Part shown: piece by piece, positions 7,299 through 13,222 of the stretch
Layout of the letters: every line of letters begins with the position of its first letter
How positions within the stretch are numbered: the stretch's first letter is position 1
DNA from: Deinococcus sp.
GTDB taxonomy: Bacteria; Deinococcota; Deinococci; Deinococcales; Deinococcaceae
Length of the DNA stretch: 14,269 nucleotides
Direction of reading: 5' to 3'
Assembly (NCBI GenBank): GCA_018260375.1
Contig: JAGLBF010000007.1
Location: 18,576 to 32,844, forward strand
The notes under the pieces: model-generated
The model's input: the letters and a program-made list of their open reading frames with translations, nothing else
Told to the model about the DNA's origin: nothing
Database searches by the model: none
Program-made: the position numbers and the translations under genes

Positions 7299-7878
7299 CC
7301 GCCGTACTTTTACTGGAAAAATGTTGAGTTTGTTTGCCATCACCGCCCTGACAGGTCACCTGGATTTTCTGGCCCATTCTGCCGCTGGCGTCATAAGCCG
7401 CTTTGATGCGCTGGCCCAGGCGACCACCGCCGCGCTGCCCGCCAACATGGAACTTGGTATTCATTTTGGCCTTCAAGCCTCGACCAAAGGTATCTACCAC
7501 AAGCCTTATGTAGCGGTGTGGGTAGAAAATAGCGCGGGTGACGTGGTTAAAACCATCAGCCTGTGGCGTGAACAGGAAGACAACAAGAAAAAATACCTCT
7601 CCAACCTCCGCAAGTGGTTTCGCAGCGCCCGCACGCCCGATATGGTGAGCAGTCCCACACGCGGCGCAGGGCAGTACAGTGTGGTTTGGGACGGTCTAGA
7701 CAGCAAAGGCCAGCGTGTGCCGCAAGGCGAATACACCTTGTTTATTGAAGCGGCGCGTGAAACGGGGCCATACCAGCGCGTCCGTATGCCGCTGACGCTG
7801 GGGAGCAAGCCGCAAAAGGCAACCGCACAAGACAACGGAGACCTGGTGAATGTCAGCGCCGAATACCGCGTCCACTGA
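7288..7878 (+). CDS. DUF2271 protein, candidate flavinylated extracytoplasmic redox protein
   Basis: A 196-residue protein recognised as DUF2271 by the pattern KPYVAVWVEN, VKTISLW, LRKWFR, QYSVVWDGLDSKGQRVPQGEY and FIEAARETG. The N-terminus MPRDRRTFTGKMLSLFAITAL has two arginines followed by a hydrophobic stretch, like a Tat signal (RRTF), and the next part is alanine-rich. Residues 118-124 (DMVSSPT) occupy the place, just before the QYSVVWDG strand, where an ApbE-type target motif of the form D-x-x-[ST]-x-A-[TS] would be expected; here Ala is replaced by Pro. A second weak match, DALAQAT, is at 40-46. DUF2271 genes occur with apbE and PepSY genes in flavin-based trans-membrane electron transfer clusters (general knowledge), so an electron carrier role is likely. 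It overlaps apbE by 11 nt and the PepSY gene by 29 nt. Confidence 0.75.
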   Translation: MPRDRRTFTGKMLSLFAITALTGHLDFLAHSAAGVISRFDALAQATTAALPANMELGIHFGLQASTKGIYHKPYVAVWVENSAGDVVKTISLWREQEDNKKKYLSNLRKWFRSARTPDMVSSPTRGAGQYSVVWDGLDSKGQRVPQGEYTLFIEAARETGPYQRVRMPLTLGSKPQKATAQDNGDLVNVSAEYRVH

Positions 7879-8548
7879 AACCATTAAGCCGCCGCGCCCC
7901 GCTGTACCCGTTGACAACGTAAAAGGCGCGGGCAAAGCGGCGGGCAAGGCCAATAGACCGCTGCGGGTACGTATACAAATCGCGCTGCGTAACTTGCACA
8001 TTTACAGCAGCATGGCGACCTTGCTCTTGATACTGTTTTTTGCACTTAGTGGGCTGCTGCTCAATAACCCGCAGTGGCTCCCAGACGGCCCCCAGAACAC
8101 AACCGAGTATCACGGCAAGGTCAACAAAGCATGGCTGGGTGACGCGCAGGGCCAAAATACCAATTGGCTGCAAATCGCGGAGCAAGTGCGCGCCGACCAC
8201 GACCTGCGCGGGCGGGCGGGTGAATTTCAAAATGATGGTGAAGAAGCCACATTTAGTTTTTTAGCCGCTGGGCGCGAAACTCAAGTCACCCTGAGTGACC
8301 AGACCGGTGAGTACAAGGTCAGCGAAAACTCACAAGGTGTTCTGAACCTGCTGGGCGATTTGCACCGAGGTCGCCACACTGGCACAGGCTGGAATTGGGT
8401 GATTAACCTCACCGCCAGCTTCTTAACCTTCATTGCGCTCAGCGGCTTTGGCATTTTGCTGTACCTCAAAAAGCTGCGCCGCCCCGCCCTTATCACGCTG
8501 GTGGCAGGCGGCCTAGCAGCGCTGGGGGCGGTGTACTGGCTGTCCTAA
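7850..8548 (+). CDS. PepSY-associated transmembrane protein (electron transfer to DUF2271 partner)
   Basis: A 232-residue membrane protein. After a basic cytoplasmic tail of about 45 residues comes RNLHIYSSM (His50) and a first membrane helix (~53-72, ATLLLILFFALSGLLL). A soluble extracytoplasmic part of about 100 residues with a PepSY-like pattern follows (LSDQTGEYKVSENSQGVLNLLGDLHRGRHTGTGW, read in pieces; His172 and His176). A second helix lies at ~184-205 and a third near 212-230. His50 with His172/His176 next to the helices could bind haem, as proposed for PepSY membrane reductases. Probable role: carry electrons across the membrane to the flavinylated DUF2271 protein (inference from family and context). 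ATG 7850 has GGAG at 7837-7840 and overlaps the upstream gene by 29 nt. Last gene of the operon. Confidence 0.75.
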   Translation: MSAPNTASTETIKPPRPAVPVDNVKGAGKAAGKANRPLRVRIQIALRNLHIYSSMATLLLILFFALSGLLLNNPQWLPDGPQNTTEYHGKVNKAWLGDAQGQNTNWLQIAEQVRADHDLRGRAGEFQNDGEEATFSFLAAGRETQVTLSDQTGEYKVSENSQGVLNLLGDLHRGRHTGTGWNWVINLTASFLTFIALSGFGILLYLKKLRRPALITLVAGGLAALGAVYWLS

Positions 8549-8719
8549 AGTAAAGGCTCAATGTACAGACAGTGGTCAGTAAGTACATGATGCAATGTGG
8601 CCATGCCTGAATGTCCAGCGTCCAGTGTGCCAAAGGGGAAAAACGGTCAAGAATGGTAGGGCTAAAAACGGCACTCAAAGCACCAAAAGGCATGGCTTAA
8701 GACCAGCGTATCGGAGAGC

Positions 8720-8765
8720 AACAGAAACATCAGGCATAAGTTACATTATGCCTGATGTTTCTGTT
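8720..8765. terminator. Perfect 20-bp hairpin after the iron operon
   Basis: Arms at 8720-8739 and 8746-8765 are perfectly complementary over 20 bp, starting AACAGAAACATC and ending GATGTTTCTGTT, with loop GTTACA. It lies 172 nt beyond the PepSY stop. There is no long T-run on either side, so it may be a non-canonical bidirectional terminator or a mobile palindromic repeat. The unusual length and perfection suggest selection or recent insertion. Confidence 0.5.
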
Positions 8766-8883
8766 TCAACGATCCTTGACGTTTTCTGGAGTGAGCTTCT
8801 GTGTCGGAGTTGCTGTCTAGGAGTCGAGAATGGACAGGGTTGATTGAAGTGCCAAGTTTATTAAAGTAGCAAGCCGTCAAGGC

Positions 8884-8938
8884 CGCCAGTAAACGGCACG
8901 TGACGGCAATAGTTTCATTGCCCACGGTTTACCTGGCG
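8884..8938. repeat. Long imperfect palindrome in nrd 3' flank
   Basis: GGCAAT (8905-8910) pairs with ATTGCC (8917-8922). Outside this, CGTG (8899-8902) pairs with CACG (8923-8926), GTAAAC (8889-8894) with GTTTAC (8927-8932), and CGCCA (8884-8888) with TGGCG (8934-8938). Small bulges separate the blocks. The element folds into a stem of about 21 pairs and could be a transcript-end structure or an intergenic repeat. Confidence 0.5.
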
Positions 8939-8958
8939 CATGCCCGTGGCTCTGCGGC

Positions 8959-8993
8959 GTGAACAAAACGGCACAGGTGCGTTCTTTGTTCAC
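8959..8993 (-). terminator. Nested hairpin just downstream of nrdH
   Basis: GTGAACAAA (8959-8967) pairs perfectly with TTTGTTCAC (8985-8993), and GCAC/GTGC (8971-8974, 8977-8980) pair inside it. It begins 21 nt after the nrdH stop on the minus strand. No T-run follows, so it may protect the mRNA 3' end or assist termination rather than being a classic intrinsic terminator. Confidence 0.4.
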
Positions 8994-9014
8994 ACGGGCG
9001 CTTACGCGATCCCC

Positions 9015-9272
9015 TTACTGGCTCAAAAAGCCTTTTACTGCGCCGAGCCCACTCGTGTCAGTGAGGGTGCGCTCGCGTTGCAGGTCAATGACGGCAGGGG
9101 TCACATGCAGGTGATACTGCGCGGCTAGGGCTTCAAAGCGCTCTGGCTGCTCTCGGCGGTGAACGATTTCTATCTGATCGGTGTACTGGCCCTTCAGTGG
9201 TTTTTCCAGCATCAGCTTGAGGCGCTCGCAGTTAGGACAGGCGTCTTGGGTGAGCATTACAAAGCGCTTCAT
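9015..9272 (-). CDS. nrdH: NrdH-like glutaredoxin/thioredoxin-fold protein
   Basis: An 85-residue redoxin, beginning MKRFVMLTQDACPNCERLK. The active-site pair is C12-P-N-C15 and the cis-proline is in VTPAV (Pro59), as in the thioredoxin fold. Position after nrdF and size make it the likely electron donor for the NrdEF enzyme, reducing the C-terminal cysteines of NrdE. It differs from classical NrdH, which has a CxQC-type site and a C-terminal WSGFRP motif; neither is present here, so the symbol is given by context and could be argued. ATG 9272 overlaps the nrdF stop (ATGA), and GGAGGG at 9279-9284, 6 nt upstream, is a strong ribosome binding site. Last gene of the minus-strand operon. Confidence 0.75.
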   Translation of the reverse strand: MKRFVMLTQDACPNCERLKLMLEKPLKGQYTDQIEIVHRREQPERFEALAAQYHLHVTPAVIDLQRERTLTDTSGLGAVKGFLSQ

Positions 9273-10285
9273 GAACGGCCCTCCAAAAAGTCGCCCGCAA
9301 ACAGTCCCTCAAAGTCACCTTCCGTCAGCGATTCCACACTCATCTTGGCGTAGCTGCTGCCTTTGCTCGAAAAAAAATCGTGTGTGGTGCCACGTGTCCG
9401 GATACCATTAGACACGATAGGATTGATTTCTTCATCATCAAAGGCGCGGGGCATATCTAAGTTATCTGCGAGTACATTAAAATTATAGCGAAGAAAGCGC
9501 TTTACTTCTGCCACCAGATCAAGCCTTGCGTATAATGTTTCGGTATACACCAACTCGTTGCGGTAAAGAGTCTGTACTGTTTCGTTGTACCAGGCTTTGG
9601 CATAGGCTTGCTCGGCTTCATTAAAGCTCGCATACTTTTCTTGTGCAAGTAAAGCTACGTAAACACCATGTACGGCTTCATCTAAAATAATGAGATTAAA
9701 GATTTCGCCCGCTGACACCATTTTGCCCTGACCTGCCAAGTACAGGGGGTAAAAGAAGCCACTATAAAACAGTGCCGTCTCTAACATGCAAGAAACCACC
9801 ATCTTCTTCCAGAGACCCAGCGGTGAAACATCAGGATCATGAAAGACGCCCTGAATAAACTGGATTTTGTACTGTAATTGTGGCTGTTGTCTGACCCATT
9901 CAAATACTTCACGCTCTTCACTGGTGCTTAAAAAGGTTCTATTGATCAGTGAATAACTGCGCGCGTGAATATCTTCCATCATCCCCTGAAATTGCAGGGT
10001 TGCTTTGCGAATATGGCCCTCGACCAGGCCGCGAAGAGCAGGCATACCCACTTCGCCTTGTAAGGTATCCAGTGCGTTTAGGCCCGCCGAAGCGTGAATA
10101 TAGGTCCAGCGCTCATCATCGTTGAGCGTTTGCCACACAATGGCGTCATTGCTCAGCGGTATTTCTTCAGGAAACCACAGTTGTGAGGTGTACTTTTCAT
10201 AAAAAGTGCTAGAAAAGTGGTCTTCTGGCTCGCTCCAGTTGGTCGCAGAAAAAGGCGCACGGTTGGTCGGGTTATAGGTGGGCAT
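9269..10285 (-). CDS. nrdF: Class Ib ribonucleotide reductase small subunit (R2)
   Basis: A 338-residue subunit that holds the dimetal site and the tyrosyl radical used to start catalysis in NrdE. Metal and radical residues are all visible (numbering from ATG 10285): Asp73, Glu104, His107, Tyr111 in EDIHARSY, Glu169 in MLETALFYSG, and Glu203 and His206 in DEAVHG. The N-terminal NW..PEDHF and LWFPEEIPLSND segments match the family. With nrdI next door the cofactor is probably Mn(III)2-Y, or Fe(III)2-Y, as known for class Ib. An in-frame TTG at 10324 would add 13 residues; I prefer the ATG because the added part has no family match, although its GGAG is 12 nt upstream, a long spacing. The residue before DEAVHG is Leu where many class Ib proteins have Arg. 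It lies 118 nt after the nrdE stop from this ATG (79 nt from the TTG) and overlaps nrdH by 4 nt. Confidence 0.93.
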   Translation of the reverse strand: MPTYNPTNRAPFSATNWSEPEDHFSSTFYEKYTSQLWFPEEIPLSNDAIVWQTLNDDERWTYIHASAGLNALDTLQGEVGMPALRGLVEGHIRKATLQFQGMMEDIHARSYSLINRTFLSTSEEREVFEWVRQQPQLQYKIQFIQGVFHDPDVSPLGLWKKMVVSCMLETALFYSGFFYPLYLAGQGKMVSAGEIFNLIILDEAVHGVYVALLAQEKYASFNEAEQAYAKAWYNETVQTLYRNELVYTETLYARLDLVAEVKRFLRYNFNVLADNLDMPRAFDDEEINPIVSNGIRTRGTTHDFFSSKGSSYAKMSVESLTEGDFEGLFAGDFLEGRS

Positions 10286-10324
10286 TAGGCTGGGCTTCTC
10301 CGTCAGGGTGGTCAAGGTGGGCAA

Positions 10325-10500
10325 CTCGCTTTCTTATTGAATATTTGGCTGTGTGGTTTGAGGTACTAACTGCGTTTTAAACTACTGTATGACATTAATA
10401 AAACTATATCGCACAGTTCAAACACTCATCAATACTTACTTTGCGTAATCTGGTATAATACAAGGTTTTTATGCCATGTTTATAGGCATATATGTAATAT
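10325..10500 (-). other. AT-rich block across the nrdE 3' end and the nrdE-nrdF gap
   Basis: Composition drops sharply here: 10381-10440 has 18 G/C in 60 and 10441-10500 has 17 in 60, while 11881-11940 inside nrdE has 42 in 60. The block holds the last ~32 codons of nrdE and the spacer. No clear promoter for nrdF could be fixed, although the AT content would permit one. Confidence 0.55.
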
Positions 10501-12491
10501 GCTTGCAGCGTACGGGTACTTGCATTACTGGGGATAAACAGTGTGCAACTAATACCCTGGTCTACATGCTTTTGCGCGGTAGCTACAGTATCTAACACGC
10601 GGCGCATATCCATATCATAGGCTTCTTCATAATACCATTCGGTATCCTGATTGAGTCCAGGCATGGGATAGATGGTACGTGCCTTATTGCTGGTGCGGGT
10701 TTCTACCTTTTCAGTGACCGGCATAATACTTGCCGAGGCGTGTGACACATAGCTGATAGAGCCGGTAGGAGCGATCGCCATCAAAAATGAGTGGGCCAGG
10801 CCGTGCGTCTGTATGTCCTGTACCAGTTGCTGCCAGTCGGCGCGGGTGGGCAGGGTGTGGCCCTGAAAAAGTTGAGCGACTTCAGGCGTTTGGGGCACAA
10901 AATCCTTATCCAGATACTGTTTAAAATACTCACCGCTCTGGTACTTGCTGCCTTCAAAGCCTTTAAAGACAAAGCCAGTGTCGCGTGCAATTTCCATGCT
11001 GGTTTTACGGGCATGGTAGTGCATCGCTGCAAAAAAGACGTCTACAAATTCCAGAGCCTCAGGGCTGCCGTAAACCAGTTCGCGGCCCGCCAGATACGAG
11101 TGCAGCCCCATAGCGCCCAGGCCGATAGAACGCATCTCATCGTTGGCGCGTTTGACAGCCGGCACTTCGTCTACGCTGGTGCTGCGTGCCACATTGTCCA
11201 GCATACGAATAGCGGCGCTGACCACCCGCCCCAAGTCGCGGCTGTCCATCGTCTGCTGAATCACCAGTGAAGCCAGGTTGCACGACACGTCCAGACCAAT
11301 TTTGTCTTTGCTTTCCTGTCCGTAGGGGTGAAAATAGCTGGGCAAGGTGGGCTGCAAAATCTCACTACAGAGGTTGCTCATTTTGATAGAGCCCACATTG
11401 GGAATGGGGTTGGCACGGTTGGCATTGCCCTCAAACAGCAGGTAAGGGTAGCCGCTTTCGCCCTGGGTGACGGCGATTTCTTCCAGTATCCGCCGAGCGG
11501 ACACGCGCTTTTTGCGAATATTCGCGTTGTCAGCGAGCGTGTCATATTCCTTACTCCAGTCAATAGAGGTAAATTCGCGCCCCGTTTCCTGAAAAAGCGA
11601 GTGGGGATAAAACTGGTAAATATCTTCGCCGTCGCGCACCTTTTGCATAAAAATATCGGGAATGGTGGCGCCAACGCTGAGGGTTTTCAGGCGTGCGTCT
11701 TCGTCGCTGGCAATCTTTTTGGCGTTGAGGGTGTCCAAAAAGTCGGCGTGCATCACGCTCAGGTAAATGGCCCCAGCACCTGGGCGCTGGCCTGCTTGGT
11801 CAGCATAGCGCAGCATGTTGTCCAGCATCTTGGCAACGCCCATCACGCCTTTGGTCACATTTTGGATGCCGCGCAACGACTCGCCGCGCGCGCGCAGGTT
11901 GCTCACCTCTACCCCGATGCCGCCGCCGCCTTTACTCAGTTCAGCGACAAAGCTCAGCGTTTTGGTGATGGAGTCGAGGTTGTCCGTGCAGTCTTGCAGC
12001 AAAAAGCAACTGACCAGGCGGCCCGTGTTGGCTTTGCCGCTGTTCATCAGGGTGGGTGTTGCTGGGGTAAAGGTCTGGTTAATCAGGTGATGCACCAACT
12101 CTAGCGCTTGCTCGGCGTTGTCGGCACGCGACAGGGCGGTCATGCTCAGGCGGTCTTCATAGCGCTCTAGCCAGCGCTGACGGTCAGGCGTCATGGTGGC
12201 GTATTCGTTATAAAACTTGAACGCCCCCATAAAGGCCTTAAAGCGGAATTTGTAGCCATACGCCTTTTCAAAGACGGCCCGCACTTCTTCGGGGGTATAG
12301 CGATCAAAGACACCCTTATCCCAGACACCGTGGTCAGTTAAGTACCGAATCTTTTCTTTGAGGTCATGAAAAAATACAGTATTGGGGTTAACCTTTTCTT
12401 GAAAATACGCCTGCAGCGCTTCGGTGTCATACGCCGTATTCACTTGTTCACCGCTAAGAATCTTGTTGTTTAAAGCGATCCAGCTTTCCAT
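10404..12491 (-). CDS. nrdE: Class Ib ribonucleotide reductase large subunit (R1)
   Basis: A 695-residue catalytic subunit that reduces ribonucleoside diphosphates to deoxyribonucleotides. Visible residues: Cys162 (RLVSCFLL), the active-site N373-L-C375-S-E377, and Cys404 (DVSCNLASL), which would pair with Cys162 as the redox-active disulphide. Also present are the radical-transfer tyrosine pair 678-679 (LYYTRLRK) and the C-terminal swinging cysteines 690 and 693 (ECLNCAI). Glycine-rich SKGGGGIGV and GQRPGAGAIYL are typical. There is no N-terminal ATP-cone, as expected for class Ib. The length is normal and the frame is uninterrupted, so no intein is present. ATG 12491 directly follows the nrdI stop (TAGATG). 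A strong AGGAGG is at 12500-12505, 8 nt upstream, within the end of nrdI. The 3' end is strikingly AT-rich compared with the rest. Confidence 0.96.
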   Translation of the reverse strand: MESWIALNNKILSGEQVNTAYDTEALQAYFQEKVNPNTVFFHDLKEKIRYLTDHGVWDKGVFDRYTPEEVRAVFEKAYGYKFRFKAFMGAFKFYNEYATMTPDRQRWLERYEDRLSMTALSRADNAEQALELVHHLINQTFTPATPTLMNSGKANTGRLVSCFLLQDCTDNLDSITKTLSFVAELSKGGGGIGVEVSNLRARGESLRGIQNVTKGVMGVAKMLDNMLRYADQAGQRPGAGAIYLSVMHADFLDTLNAKKIASDEDARLKTLSVGATIPDIFMQKVRDGEDIYQFYPHSLFQETGREFTSIDWSKEYDTLADNANIRKKRVSARRILEEIAVTQGESGYPYLLFEGNANRANPIPNVGSIKMSNLCSEILQPTLPSYFHPYGQESKDKIGLDVSCNLASLVIQQTMDSRDLGRVVSAAIRMLDNVARSTSVDEVPAVKRANDEMRSIGLGAMGLHSYLAGRELVYGSPEALEFVDVFFAAMHYHARKTSMEIARDTGFVFKGFEGSKYQSGEYFKQYLDKDFVPQTPEVAQLFQGHTLPTRADWQQLVQDIQTHGLAHSFLMAIAPTGSISYVSHASASIMPVTEKVETRTSNKARTIYPMPGLNQDTEWYYEEAYDMDMRRVLDTVATAQKHVDQGISCTLFIPSNASTRTLQAYYIYAYKHGIKTLYYTRLRKVSIDECLNCAI

Positions 12492-12941
12492 CTAAGCCAC
12501 CTCCTGGTTATCTTGTTGATAGGCACTACTCATACTTTTAGGCGCGTCTGTTATCATCTGCCGTACCCACGCGACGACTTTGGCTCTGTCTTGCTGTGTG
12601 CCGCCTTTATTCAGCCTGGCAACCAGTGGCACGCCGTACTGCTGGGCAATCAGGTCGCCTGCCCGCCCGAAGTGCTCGCCCCAGTGAAAACTGCCGCTGG
12701 CCACCACACCGCGCAGCCCCGCCGAATGCTGCGCCAAAAATGCGGCAGTAAAGGGAGCGATTTCGCCTTGACCAAAGGTGTAGGTGAGCAGCAGATAATG
12801 ACCGCCAGCTTCACCAGACGGCGCCGCTTGCCGCAGGTTGTACAGCGGTACGTCTAGGCCGTGCTGGGTCAGTAAATCAGCCTGTACGGCGCGGGCAAAT
12901 CGCTGCACATTGCCGGTCATAGAGTCGTAGAGAAGTTGCAT
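12492..12941 (-). CDS. nrdI: NrdI flavodoxin-like ribonucleotide reductase assembly protein
   Basis: A 149-residue flavodoxin-fold protein. It begins MQLLYDSMTGNVQRF, where the S-x-T-G-N loop binds the FMN phosphate. It continues with LLTYTFGQGEIAPF and the NrdI signature GSFHWGEHFGRAGDLIAQQYGVP (in pieces), ending with RLNKGGTQQD. In class Ib systems reduced NrdI generates the oxidant that assembles the Mn(III)2-tyrosyl radical in NrdF. ATG 12941 has AAGGA at 12952-12956, 10 nt upstream. It is the first gene of the operon; nrdE starts right after its stop. Gene order nrdI-E-F-H differs from the E. coli nrdHIEF order. Confidence 0.93.
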   Translation of the reverse strand: MQLLYDSMTGNVQRFARAVQADLLTQHGLDVPLYNLRQAAPSGEAGGHYLLLTYTFGQGEIAPFTAAFLAQHSAGLRGVVASGSFHWGEHFGRAGDLIAQQYGVPLVARLNKGGTQQDRAKVVAWVRQMITDAPKSMSSAYQQDNQEVA

Positions 12942-12995
12942 AGCACATCAGTCCTTTTTTTGACATAAGGGGACACCAGCCAGGCGCTAGGTTTA

Positions 12996-13059
12996 ACAAA
13001 TCAGGCTGCTGCTGTCCAGAACGTGTAGAGTGGGCCGGTCACACAAAGACAAATCAGGC
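12996..13059. repeat. 11-bp direct repeat in the nrd leader
   Basis: ACAAATCAGGC occurs at 12996-13006 and 13049-13059, 53 bp apart (about five helical turns), both in the region upstream of nrdI. This could be a pair of activator or repressor sites, or a duplication. No known motif is recognised. Confidence 0.5.
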
Positions 13060-13081
13060 AAAAAAGCGCCGTTTGCGCTTT
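13060..13081 (-). terminator. Intrinsic terminator-like hairpin upstream of nrdI
   Basis: On the minus strand AAAGCGC (13081-13075), a 5-nt loop and GCGCTTT (13069-13063) form a 7-bp stem that runs into six T residues (13065-13060). It lies 142 nt after the phosphoesterase stop and about 120 nt before nrdI. It most simply ends the phosphoesterase transcript; if the nrd promoter is upstream, near 13090-13150, it would instead be an attenuator. Confidence 0.6.
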
Positions 13082-13100
13082 CCAAAATTATGACCTTAGT

Positions 13101-13116
13101 GTACTACATCTGGTGT
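13101..13116 (-). promoter_or_regulatory. Candidate NrdR box 1 upstream of nrdIEFH
   Basis: GTACTACATCTGGTGT matches the 16-bp NrdR consensus acaCwAtATaTwGtgt at 11 of 16 positions, including the key C4, A6, A8-T9, T11 and G13. NrdR is a Zn-finger/ATP-cone repressor of nrd genes in most bacteria. Position before an nrd operon and the second site one helical phase away support the call. Confidence 0.5.
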
Positions 13117-13130
13117 CAGATCGCATTAGA

Positions 13131-13146
13131 GTGACAGATGTTGTAG
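13131..13146 (-). promoter_or_regulatory. Candidate NrdR box 2 (weaker)
   Basis: GTGACAGATGTTGTAG matches the NrdR consensus at only 7 of 16 positions but keeps A6, A8-T9, T11 and G13. It starts exactly 30 bp from box 1 with a 14-bp linker; known tandem NrdR boxes have linkers of about 15-16 bp. Weak alone, supported by spacing. Confidence 0.35.
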
Positions 13147-13222
13147 CTGAGCCTCAACGCGCTTGACCAGGCAAAGGGAGCGCGGGGGGCGTAAAGCTGC
13201 ACATGACCTTAACCGCTTAGCG

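Larger units (their letters stand above)
8549..9014. other. Intergenic region between convergent operons, no convincing gene
   Basis: About 466 nt between the PepSY stop and the nrdH stop. Short open frames exist on both strands but show no family resemblance, no ribosome binding site and no codon pattern like their neighbours. The content I can support is a set of three inverted repeats (8720-8765, 8884-8938, 8959-8993), listed separately. A weak ATGTAC/GTACAT pair also lies at 8561-8566 and 8583-8588. Confidence 0.6.

Noticed and set aside
8595..8843. 82-residue frame spanning the 20-bp hairpin
   Set aside because: It would translate straight through a perfect palindrome, has no ribosome binding site and no domain pattern. 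I considered an IS remnant but found no transposase motif or terminal repeats.
8720..8993. CRISPR array
   Set aside because: The repeats here are inverted, different from each other and not regularly spaced.
11328..12104. 258-residue open frame opposite nrdE on the plus strand
   Set aside because: It mirrors the strongly conserved nrdE coding frame, has no start signal and no family resemblance; long antisense frames are common in GC-rich genes.
10404..12491. Intein in nrdE
   Set aside because: Inteins are known in nrd genes, but the frame has normal length (695 residues) and the conserved blocks follow each other without insertion.
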